This document shows positions 1-7,308 of a stretch of 64,000 bases of DNA, in pieces. Under the pieces are notes generated by a model. It was not told the origin of the DNA. It saw only the letters and a list, made by a program, of their open reading frames with translations, and searched no databases. The stretch lies in assembly GCA_963806635.1 (NCBI GenBank), contig CAWDZA010000015.1:620001-684000 (forward strand). Direction: 5' to 3'. Both the position numbers and the translations under genes were made by a program. Within the stretch, counting starts at the first letter, position 1, and every line of letters starts with the position of its first letter. This DNA comes from CAVVEQ01 sp963806635 (GTDB lineage: Bacteria > Chloroflexota > Anaerolineae > Anaerolineales > Anaerolineaceae).

Positions 1-18
1 ATCTGAAATATTTGGCAT
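1..18 (-). CDS. Probable start of hypE (partial, runs off window)
   Basis: An ATG at 18-16 on the minus strand lies 6 bases after the hypD stop and opens a frame (M-P-N-I-S-D) that continues past the window edge. The hyp cluster here has hypA, B, F, C and D but no hypE, and hypE commonly follows hypD. The assignment is therefore inference from gene order; six codons cannot identify a protein. Confidence 0.35.
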
Positions 19-24
19 GGTAGC

Positions 25-1119
25 TCAAACAGCGTCCGAAGAATAGCGGTAATAGGCTGAACATGCGCCTTCCGAGGATACCATTGGCGCGCCAAGTGGC
101 TTGGAAGGATTGCACAGGACCCGAAAAGCGGGGCATTGATTGGGTTTTTTTGTTCCGCGGAGGATCTCGCCGGCGATACACACCTCTGATTCATGAGCAA
201 CGATGGCAGAAGTGTCGAACCGGTTTTCAGCGTCAAAGCGCGCAAAATCTGGATGCAAACCCCAACCACTTTGAGGGATCATCCCAATCCCACGCCAATT
301 TCGGTCGACGGGGATATACACCTGGCTTATCATCCGTTGTGCAGATTGATTCCCTTTCTCGGTCACCGCGCGTTCATAGGCATTTTCAACTGTGAATGTA
401 TGTTTCTCCAACTGCTTTACGCATTGGGTGATACCCCTGACCAGGTCGAGCGGCTCAAATCCGGTGACCACAATTGGGATGCGGTACTGCGCGGCGAGCG
501 GGAGGTATTCCCAATACCCCATCACTGAACAGACGTGCCCTGCAGCCAGGAATCCCTGGACACGATTATCCGGCGATGAGAGAAGGGCTTGCATGGCAGG
601 CGGAACACACACCTGGGATACCAGGATTGAGTAATTCTTCAAACCTAGATTATTGGCTTGCAGGACGGAGGCTGCATTTACCGGCGCGGTTGTTTCAAAA
701 CCGATGGCAAAAAAAACAACCTGTTTTTCGGGATTTTCCTGGGCGATCTTGACCGCATCGAGGGGTGAATAGACAACGCGGACACTGCCTCCACCGGCGC
801 GTACAGAGAAAAGGTCCTCATTGGAGCCAGGCACACGCAGCATATCCCCGAAGGAGCAAAAAATAACCTCGGGTCGAGAAGCGATCGCGATGGCTTTATC
901 GACCAACTCCAAGGGGGTGACACAGACTGGGCAGCCTGGACCATGAACCAACTCCAATCCAGGCGGAAGGAGCTGGTCGAGACCATATTGCATTATGGCA
1001 TGCGTCTGACCACCGCAAATCTCCATGATTACCCATGGTTGCGTGGTAACTTTATTAAGATCTTCGAGGGCAGCGTGGACCAGCCGGGCGTCCCGAAAAT
1101 CCTCAAGAGGAAAGCTCAT
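25..1119 (-). CDS. hypD: [NiFe] hydrogenase maturation factor HypD
   Basis: HypD is the iron-sulfur scaffold, working with HypC, on which the Fe(CN)2CO unit of the [NiFe] site is assembled in the cytoplasm. At 364 residues it has the normal family length. Visible signatures are the CGGQTH motif near residue 35, the GPGCPVC segment near residue 60, GFETTAP near 143, and the C-terminal cluster-binding cysteines (C-x14-C-x6-C-x16-C spacing, starting CIAGEILRG). The ATG start overlaps the end of hypC by 17 bases, suggesting coupled translation. It is the last complete gene of the hyp set in this window. Confidence 0.96.
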   Translation of the reverse strand: MSFPLEDFRDARLVHAALEDLNKVTTQPWVIMEICGGQTHAIMQYGLDQLLPPGLELVHGPGCPVCVTPLELVDKAIAIASRPEVIFCSFGDMLRVPGSNEDLFSVRAGGGSVRVVYSPLDAVKIAQENPEKQVVFFAIGFETTAPVNAASVLQANNLGLKNYSILVSQVCVPPAMQALLSSPDNRVQGFLAAGHVCSVMGYWEYLPLAAQYRIPIVVTGFEPLDLVRGITQCVKQLEKHTFTVENAYERAVTEKGNQSAQRMISQVYIPVDRNWRGIGMIPQSGWGLHPDFARFDAENRFDTSAIVAHESEVCIAGEILRGTKKPNQCPAFRVLCNPSKPLGAPMVSSEGACSAYYRYSSDAV

Positions 1120-1366
1120 TCAACTCCGATTCCGCGTCCGCAAGCGCGTCCATCTCGCGAAATATTTCCAGGGTTTCGAGTGCTTCCTTTTCACTCAACG
1201 TATTCAGCGCAAAACCAGCATGCACAATGACATAATCCCCTAATTTTGCTTCAGGCAAGGCCTCCAGACAGGTTTCCCGAAGCACGCCACCGAAATCCAC
1301 CTTAGCCATACGCATGCCATTGGCTGTATGAATTTCAGTAATTTTTCCAGGTATCGCCAGACACAT
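1103..1366 (-). CDS. hypC: [NiFe] hydrogenase maturation chaperone HypC
   Basis: HypC/HybG family chaperone that carries the Fe(CN)2CO precursor from HypD to the hydrogenase large subunit. The protein has 87 residues. It begins MCLAIPGKI with the essential Cys2, followed by the family segment ending in GDYVIVHAGFAL. An AAGGA ribosome site lies 7 bases before the ATG, inside the end of hypF. It sits between hypF and hypD, overlapping the latter. Confidence 0.95.
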   Translation of the reverse strand: MCLAIPGKITEIHTANGMRMAKVDFGGVLRETCLEALPEAKLGDYVIVHAGFALNTLSEKEALETLEIFREMDALADAESELNELSS

Positions 1367-1369
1367 AAT

Positions 1370-3667
1370 CTATCCTTTTTGTGTAATTGCTGAGGCAACC
1401 ATGATTTGACCCAGCGAGATTGAACCATCATTGGCTGGCACCTGATGGTGCCAAAGAACTTCGAACCCATTCGATTCAAGAAGATTAATTGTACCTTCCA
1501 AAAGGTGCATGTTTTGCCAAACGCCGCCGCTGAGGGCAACTGTGGAAATACCAGTCTTAGATTTGATCTTTTGAGCGGCTGTGAGAACCACGCGAGCCAG
1601 CGTGTGATGAAATTTACAGGATATGCGGGATACTTGGACGTCTTTACGGATATCAGCAACAATTTCGCGCAGCATTTGTGAGACGTCAATCTGATCCGCG
1701 TGGAAATCGAAACCATACCCTTCACGGTCGTTAACCAGACTGATTGCATTTTCCAAATCTATAGCCGCTTGTCCCTCATACGTAGTAAGATGACAAATTC
1801 CCAGAAGAGAGGAAACTGCGTCGAACAACCGGCCAATCGAAGATGTGGGAGGCGCATTGATCCCCTTCTGCAACTGCTGGAGGATCAAAGTTTTCTCCTG
1901 AACGGATGTTGCCTGGACTGGCGCCAAATCTTCATCCCAGGAAATACCTGCTTTCCAGAGGTGAGCAAGTGCGGAGCGGGAGGGTTTGGAAATTGCTGCA
2001 TCACCTCCAGGGAGAGGGGTATATGCCAGATGATATTCGCGAGTGAAGCTGGCATACCCGCCAAGCAGAAATTCCCCGCCCCAAATCGCTCCATCTGTTC
2101 CCAGCCCGGTGCCATCGAAACAAACCCCAATCACTGGTTCTTCCGAATCCCATTTGTTATCTGCCAGGCAGGCGGCCAGGTGGGCATGGTGGTGTTGGAC
2201 TTTTACAAGCGGGATATTCTCCGCACAGGCCCGTTCTTCGGCATAGCGGCTGGAGCGGTAATCCGGGTGCAGATCGCAGGAGATTAATTTGGGGTGTACC
2301 CGAAAGAGCTGTTCAAAATGCGGGATTGCCTGGGTGAACGATTCGCTGGTCTCCAGGTTCTCCAGATCGCCGATATGGTGGCTGATGAACGCGTAATCTT
2401 CCCTCGCAACGGTAATGGTGTTCTTCATCTCAGCCCCAACCCCCAAGATGGGAGCGACTGAAAAAGGAAGCCGAACTGGCGAGGGGACGAAACCTCGCGC
2501 CCTGCGAATTGGATATAAATCCCCTCGGAAAAATCGTACGACAGAATCATCGGTTCGGATGTTGATCTCGCGGTTATGCATGAGAAAACCATCGGCGAGG
2601 GTTTCGAGGTTTTGCCTGGCTTCGTCATCGGTATAGGCGATGGGCTCTTCGCTTCTGTTTCCGCTGGTCATTACCAGGATTTCCGGAAAACCTGTCCGCT
2701 TTTCCAATAATAAATGGTGCAGGGGTGTATAGGGCAGCATGAACCCCAGAGATTGCTGCCCGGGGGCGATCCCACCCGGAAGGGCACAACCTGGTTTTTT
2801 TTGCAGGAGAACTATGGGAGCTTCCGGAGAAAGTAAGGCGAGTTTTTCCTCATTTGAAACAAAGCAATGTCGGGTAATTACTTCCAGTGAACTTGCCATG
2901 AGTGCAAAAGGTTTTTGACTGCGTTGTTTCCGTGCTCGTAGCGTTTCTACAGTGGCTCCATTTGCGGCATCGCAGGCGAGAAGGTACCCACCAAGCCCTT
3001 TGACCGCGATGATCTTTCCGTTTTGGATCGCAGCGCGAGATTCCTGGATGGCATCTTCACCCCGGCTGGTAATGGTCCCCCCAGTTTCAAACCAGATCTG
3101 AGGTCCGCACACCGGACAAGCGACTGGCTGGGCATGAAACCGGCGGTCAAGCGGGTCGTTGTACTCTCTTTCGCAATCCGGGCACATTTGAAAACCCGCC
3201 ATGGTCGTCTTTGGGCGGTCGTAGGGAATATCATTGATAATCGTGAAGCGCGGGCCGCAATTTGTGCAATTGATAAATGGGTAGTGAAAACGCCGGTCTG
3301 TTGGATCGTACAACTCTCGCAGACAATCCGGGCAGATGGATAAATCGGGAGAAATGGGCAGGAATTCACCTTCCATCGGCTGGCTATCGAGGATCGCGAA
3401 TCCGGAGTGCATTCCCTGCTCAGCTTGCTCGACCAGAAAAGAATCGACCTTGGCGAGGCGAGGGGGAGTATCACGCAAGTGTTGAATAAACCCATCGACA
3501 GCAGACTCCGATCCGCTCGCGAGGATTTCCACCCCGTTGGAAGTATTCCGAACCCAACCTTCCACGCCGTATTTATGCGCGTATGAATACACCGTTGGAC
3601 GGAATCCAACCCCCTGGACGATCCCTCGAATGTAAAGCTTTTTCGTGACGGTTTTGGAAAGATTCAC
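1370..3667 (-). CDS. hypF: Carbamoyltransferase HypF
   Basis: HypF uses carbamoyl phosphate and ATP to place a carbamoyl group on HypE, the source of the cyanide ligands. At 765 residues it is full length. Domains in order: acylphosphatase-like (about 10-95, VQGVGFRPTVY), two zinc-finger segments (about 110-190, CPDC...CTNCGPRF and CPDCEREY...CPVCGP), a YrdC/Sua5-like domain (about 200-385), and a Kae1-like domain with the VQHHHAHLAA metal motif near residue 475. The start is GTG, with no clear ribosome site upstream. It lies between hypB and hypC. Confidence 0.96.
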   Translation of the reverse strand: MNLSKTVTKKLYIRGIVQGVGFRPTVYSYAHKYGVEGWVRNTSNGVEILASGSESAVDGFIQHLRDTPPRLAKVDSFLVEQAEQGMHSGFAILDSQPMEGEFLPISPDLSICPDCLRELYDPTDRRFHYPFINCTNCGPRFTIINDIPYDRPKTTMAGFQMCPDCEREYNDPLDRRFHAQPVACPVCGPQIWFETGGTITSRGEDAIQESRAAIQNGKIIAVKGLGGYLLACDAANGATVETLRARKQRSQKPFALMASSLEVITRHCFVSNEEKLALLSPEAPIVLLQKKPGCALPGGIAPGQQSLGFMLPYTPLHHLLLEKRTGFPEILVMTSGNRSEEPIAYTDDEARQNLETLADGFLMHNREINIRTDDSVVRFFRGDLYPIRRARGFVPSPVRLPFSVAPILGVGAEMKNTITVAREDYAFISHHIGDLENLETSESFTQAIPHFEQLFRVHPKLISCDLHPDYRSSRYAEERACAENIPLVKVQHHHAHLAACLADNKWDSEEPVIGVCFDGTGLGTDGAIWGGEFLLGGYASFTREYHLAYTPLPGGDAAISKPSRSALAHLWKAGISWDEDLAPVQATSVQEKTLILQQLQKGINAPPTSSIGRLFDAVSSLLGICHLTTYEGQAAIDLENAISLVNDREGYGFDFHADQIDVSQMLREIVADIRKDVQVSRISCKFHHTLARVVLTAAQKIKSKTGISTVALSGGVWQNMHLLEGTINLLESNGFEVLWHHQVPANDGSISLGQIMVASAITQKG

Positions 3668-3683
3668 TGTTTTGTTGTAACGA

Positions 3684-4349
3684 TCATTTTTTCAAGTGGA
3701 TTTTGATCCATTCGATCCAGGGTTTAAAACCTTCCCCTGTTATACAGGAAAGTGGGAAAATCTTTACCCCGGGATTCAGTAACGTGACGCCTTTTCGGAA
3801 ATAATCCTCATCGAATGGGACATACGGTTTAAGGTCAGTTTTATTCAGAATTAAAACGTCCACACCACGATACATTCCCGGATATTTGTAAGGTTTATCG
3901 TCGCCTTCGGGGATACTGGCAATCAAGACCCGTGCGTTTGTGCCCAGTTCAAAGGCCGCTGGACAGACCAGGTTACCGACATTTTCGATTATGACCAGAT
4001 CCAAACTCTCCAATGGTAGCTGATTCAACCCGGCTTCAATCATTGAGGAGTCCAGGTGGCAGTTACCCCCGGTATTGATCTGAACAGCAAAAGCCCCGCC
4101 TGCGGTTACTTTATCAGCGTCGATCGTAACCGCTGCTGTGTCTCCCTCGATCACACCGATGCGTGTGGTTGCTTTCAGCGTTTCAATCGTCTTCAGGATC
4201 ACGCTGGTCTTTCCTGCACCGGGCGAGGCCATGATATTTAGTGAAAATATATTGAATTTATCCAAAAGAAAGCGGTTTTTCTCAGCGAGCTGGTCGTTGG
4301 CAGAGAGAATGTTCTCAAGGATGGTGACTTTTTGATTTGACATACTCAT
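3684..4349 (-). CDS. hypB: Hydrogenase nickel incorporation GTPase HypB
   Basis: HypB is the GTPase that drives nickel insertion into the hydrogenase large subunit together with HypA. It has 221 residues with a P-loop ASPGAGKTS near residue 42, the DTAAVTIDADK switch region, the NVGNLVCP segment and the NKTD guanine-specificity motif. It lacks the N-terminal histidine-rich stretch and the CxxCGC nickel site of some homologues, so nickel storage is probably not one of its functions. The ATG start overlaps the stop of hypA (ATGA). Confidence 0.95.
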   Translation of the reverse strand: MSMSNQKVTILENILSANDQLAEKNRFLLDKFNIFSLNIMASPGAGKTSVILKTIETLKATTRIGVIEGDTAAVTIDADKVTAGGAFAVQINTGGNCHLDSSMIEAGLNQLPLESLDLVIIENVGNLVCPAAFELGTNARVLIASIPEGDDKPYKYPGMYRGVDVLILNKTDLKPYVPFDEDYFRKGVTLLNPGVKIFPLSCITGEGFKPWIEWIKIHLKK

Positions 4350-4690
4350 TTCTCGATTTCAATGCTTTCCAACTGAAATTCATCCCCGGAAAGGATCCTG
4401 ACGTTATAACTTCCACAGGATGGGCATGGGCCGGGCTCAGTTCCCAGTCGATAGTGACTTTGACAATCCTGGCAGTGCATTTCAGCAGCGATACGGTTGA
4501 AATTCAGCCGAGCCTGCTCGCAAATTGTATCTCTGGCGACAAATTCCCAGTAAAACTGTACAGAATCATCTATGATCGATGAGAGTTGGCCAATATTTAG
4601 ATTTATCGCGGTCACCTTTACTGCATGCTCCCGGGTCGCGTATTCAAGCGAAGTTTTTAGAATATTCTCGGTAACCGAAAGCTCGTGCAT
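4346..4690 (-). CDS. hypA: Hydrogenase nickel metallochaperone HypA
   Basis: HypA binds nickel and a structural zinc and delivers nickel with HypB. I place the start at the ATG giving MHELSVTEN because the amino group, Met1 and His2 form the family's nickel site. An upstream in-frame codon would add six unconserved residues. The resulting 114-residue protein has the zinc-binding pairs CQDC and CPSC near residues 73-95. It overlaps hypB by 4 bases. Confidence 0.93.
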   Translation of the reverse strand: MHELSVTENILKTSLEYATREHAVKVTAINLNIGQLSSIIDDSVQFYWEFVARDTICEQARLNFNRIAAEMHCQDCQSHYRLGTEPGPCPSCGSYNVRILSGDEFQLESIEIEK

Positions 4691-4729
4691 GGAAAAATTA
4701 TAATCCAATTAGGATAAATATGGTGGGAA

Positions 4730-5242
4730 TTACGAGATCACTGTTTCAACAAACTTGCCTGAGCGAATCCATTTGAGGATCAGGTCCACCGCGCTTTTGG
4801 ACAGCCGGTCCGTTTCTGCAGAAAGCGATTCTTCGAATTGAAAGCTAAATCCGCGGATCGAGACAAGAAATCCGTGCGGAGTCCGGTTGTAGATCGAGTT
4901 CGCCAACTCCAGGCAGGATTGGGGGGTGAGGTGGTGGGTGAAGGGGGAGTTCTGGAATTTGGGTCCGATCTCGATGGCACGGACGCCCGAATTGATCTCC
5001 CCTGTATGTGCATCGATGAAGCAGACCTCATCGAATTGGGAGATGATCTCTGATATCTCAGGAACCAATTGCAGGACGAAAAGCAGTTCAATTCGATCTT
5101 CAAATTTCCCGATGGGAGCATCAGGCGATTCCGGAACAGGCAACCCAAGACCCGCAGCGACACCCTTGAGGACATGCCAGGCCACACCGTCGTCCTCGCG
5201 GTTCGGATTTCCGTAGCCTAATAACAGGATCTTCTTTTTCAT
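4730..5242 (-). CDS. [NiFe] hydrogenase maturation protease (HoxW/HyaD type)
   Basis: Endopeptidase that removes the C-terminal extension of the large subunit once nickel is inserted. It has 170 residues, beginning with the family motif GNPNREDDGVA near residue 11. It also has the second nickel-sensing acid in DAHTGEI and the histidine in THHLTP. It lies directly after the large-subunit gene, which has a cleavable tail, so that subunit is the likely substrate. A strong hairpin with a T-tract ends only a few bases before its ATG, so its expression may depend on read-through. Confidence 0.9.
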   Translation of the reverse strand: MKKKILLLGYGNPNREDDGVAWHVLKGVAAGLGLPVPESPDAPIGKFEDRIELLFVLQLVPEISEIISQFDEVCFIDAHTGEINSGVRAIEIGPKFQNSPFTHHLTPQSCLELANSIYNRTPHGFLVSIRGFSFQFEESLSAETDRLSKSAVDLILKWIRSGKFVETVIS

Positions 5243-5245
5243 TGG

Positions 5246-5289
5246 AAAAAAATCAGGGCGATCAGGTAATAAAACCGGAATCGCCCTGA
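5246..5289 (-). terminator. Intrinsic terminator or attenuator between hoxH and the protease gene
   Basis: A perfect 10-bp inverted repeat (5253-5262 with 5280-5289, arm TCAGGGCGAT on the minus strand) encloses a 17-base loop. Seven T residues on the minus strand follow it. It lies between the hoxH stop and the protease start, and the T-tract ends three bases before the protease ATG. The form is that of a rho-independent terminator. Lying inside an apparent operon, it could set the ratio of structural to maturation proteins. Confidence 0.85.
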
Positions 5290-5308
5290 CCTTTCTGAGA
5301 TCATTTAA

Positions 5309-6733
5309 TTAACGTGTGATCGTCCGGATCACATTTCCCTCGGGATCGACCATTTCCACCAACAGGGGCATCTCCCCAACGGCATGGGTGGAGCAGGAGA
5401 GGCAGGGATCATGTGCACGGATTGCGGCTTCCACCCGATTGAGCATGCCTTCCTTTACTTCCGGACCTTTGATATAAGTTTTTGCGACCGAATCGACAGC
5501 CTCGCTCATGGCCCAGTTGTTATGACCGGTGGACACGATCAAGTTGACAGTTTCGACCTGACCATTTGGTTTGCAGTGGTAATCGTGGATCAGCGTGCCG
5601 CGCGGGGCTTCGATGACACCCACGCCATGTCCCTTGAAATCATGTTTGGTGTTCAAGGTCTCATTACTCAAGATGTCAGGGTCATCCAGCAAAACCGCGA
5701 CGTGTTCTGCGGCGAAAAGTGTTTCAATGAGTCGGGCATAGTGATAATAGAGGGTTTGATTTACCGGTCGACCATTTCCGATGGATTTGAAAATCTTCAA
5801 TTCCGCGTTCGCCTTCGGGGTGTCGATCTTTTCGGCGATGTTCAAGCGGCCCAGTGGACCAACCCGGTAGACGCCCTGGGGATAACCGAGTTTCTTGTAA
5901 TATGGGAATTTCAGGTAGGACCAGGATTCCACATGCTCGGCAATGTAATCCAGGTAATTGCGCGGATCGAAACATTCAAGCTGTCTTCCCTCGCGGTCGA
6001 TCAGGCGGATGTTGCCGTCATAAAGTTCCAGTCCGTTATCCGGGGTAACCATGCCGAAATAACCAGTGTCGAAGACGCCGAACTTGTTAATATCTTCCGC
6101 GTTCTTCTCAGCCCATCCTTTCATGATGGCAAGTCCGGCTTCGATCGTGCGGATGGATTCATCCAGGTCTTTCAGAATGGAATCCCGTTCGTCAGCGTGC
6201 AGCGATTTATTGACACCACCTGGAACGGCAAAAACCGGGTGAATCCTGCGGCCGCCGAGGGTGTGAATGATCTCCTGGCCGAATTTCCGCAGGTTGACTG
6301 CTTTAACCGTGAGGGCAGGATCGGCAGCCAGCAAGCCGGCAACGTTGCGAATGGCGGGATCGGCATCGAAACCGAGCAGCAGGTCAGGACCGGCGAGCTC
6401 GAAGAAATGCATCCCGTGGCTCTGGATCACCTGGCCCATGTGCATTAGTTCACGCAACAGACTGGCTGTCCGTGGTGGAGGGCAGCCCATAACCTCATCT
6501 CCGGCCTTTGCTGAGGCGAGGTGGTGGCTAACCGGGCAGATTCCGCAGATACGGGGGGTGATCAGCGGCATTTCAAAAACCATCCGGCCTTCGCAGAATT
6601 TCTCGAATCCTCGAAATTCATTGATGTGCAGATAAGCATGATCCACAGTACCGGCTTCTGTCATCCGAATCGTCACTTTGGCGTGACCTTCGATACGGGT
6701 TACAGGTTCAATTGTGATTTTTTGAGCGACCAT
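5309..6733 (-). CDS. hoxH: [NiFe] hydrogenase large subunit, HoxH-like (group 3 type)
   Basis: Catalytic large subunit that binds the Ni-Fe(CN)2CO centre and interconverts H2 with protons and electrons. It has 474 residues. The N-terminal ligand motif RICGICPVSHH carries Cys63 and Cys66. The C-terminal motif DPCLSCSTH carries Cys444 and Cys447 and is followed by a 24-residue tail that would be cleaved after His450. The wording of both motifs matches soluble NAD-linked (group 3d, HoxH) enzymes rather than membrane uptake enzymes. A GAGG ribosome site precedes the ATG. It is downstream of hoxY and the diaphorase genes, which supply the electron path to NAD and possibly ferredoxin. Confidence 0.95.
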   Translation of the reverse strand: MVAQKITIEPVTRIEGHAKVTIRMTEAGTVDHAYLHINEFRGFEKFCEGRMVFEMPLITPRICGICPVSHHLASAKAGDEVMGCPPPRTASLLRELMHMGQVIQSHGMHFFELAGPDLLLGFDADPAIRNVAGLLAADPALTVKAVNLRKFGQEIIHTLGGRRIHPVFAVPGGVNKSLHADERDSILKDLDESIRTIEAGLAIMKGWAEKNAEDINKFGVFDTGYFGMVTPDNGLELYDGNIRLIDREGRQLECFDPRNYLDYIAEHVESWSYLKFPYYKKLGYPQGVYRVGPLGRLNIAEKIDTPKANAELKIFKSIGNGRPVNQTLYYHYARLIETLFAAEHVAVLLDDPDILSNETLNTKHDFKGHGVGVIEAPRGTLIHDYHCKPNGQVETVNLIVSTGHNNWAMSEAVDSVAKTYIKGPEVKEGMLNRVEAAIRAHDPCLSCSTHAVGEMPLLVEMVDPEGNVIRTITR

Positions 6734-6746
6734 TTTATTACCTCTA

Positions 6747-7289
6747 TTACTGCCAACTCAGGTTTTTATCTTTGAGTACGGGGATGCGTCCCTGAGCCAA
6801 TTCGCTTAGCGCAAAAAAGATGGTATCCGCATCAGGCGGACAGCCGGGAACAAAGACATCCACTGGAACAACTTCCTGCAGCGCCCGCACGCGGGTGGGA
6901 ACACACAATTCGGGATCGTCGGGAATCTTGCCGGAGGAATCGGTGCTCTCGGTCTCGATATACGCCCTGCGCAGCGATTCTTCAATGGTGAAGAAATTAC
7001 GCATGGCGGGAACACCACCGAAGACCGCGCAATCCCCAAGCGCGACCAGGATTTTGGAGCGTTGACGCATCCGATGGGCTACTTCCTCGTTCGATGTGTT
7101 ATTAATGCCGCCCTCAAGAATCCCTACATCCACACCGGATTCATCCGGGTGTTTTAGATCTGTTATTGGAGATGAGCGCAAGTCAATAAGATCCAAAATG
7201 GTGGCGATTCGCTCATCAATATCCAAAAAGGACATGTGACAGCCGGAGCAGCCTGCCATCCAATCCGAAGAGACTTTTGGTTTTGCCAT
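6747..7289 (-). CDS. hoxY: [NiFe] hydrogenase small subunit, HoxY-like
   Basis: Small subunit carrying the proximal [4Fe-4S] cluster that passes electrons from the Ni-Fe site. At 180 residues it is the short form without medial or distal clusters and without a Tat signal, as in soluble group 3 enzymes. Four cluster cysteines are visible: Cys14 and Cys17 in AGCSGCH, one in ALGDCAVFGG, and one in FVPGCPPD. AGGAG lies upstream of the ATG. It is followed 13 bases later by hoxH. Confidence 0.94.
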   Translation of the reverse strand: MAKPKVSSDWMAGCSGCHMSFLDIDERIATILDLIDLRSSPITDLKHPDESGVDVGILEGGINNTSNEEVAHRMRQRSKILVALGDCAVFGGVPAMRNFFTIEESLRRAYIETESTDSSGKIPDDPELCVPTRVRALQEVVPVDVFVPGCPPDADTIFFALSELAQGRIPVLKDKNLSWQ

Positions 7290-7308
7290 AGTGGGCTCCT
7301 TTATACCA

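Noticed and set aside
1240..1749. A 169-codon minus-strand frame overlapping hypC and hypF
   Set aside because: It lies in a different frame of two clear hyp genes and has no recognisable content.
5384..6448. A 354-codon open frame on the plus strand opposite hoxH
   Set aside because: The minus-strand frame is an unambiguous hydrogenase large subunit; the antisense frame shows no recognisable domain and reflects codon bias.
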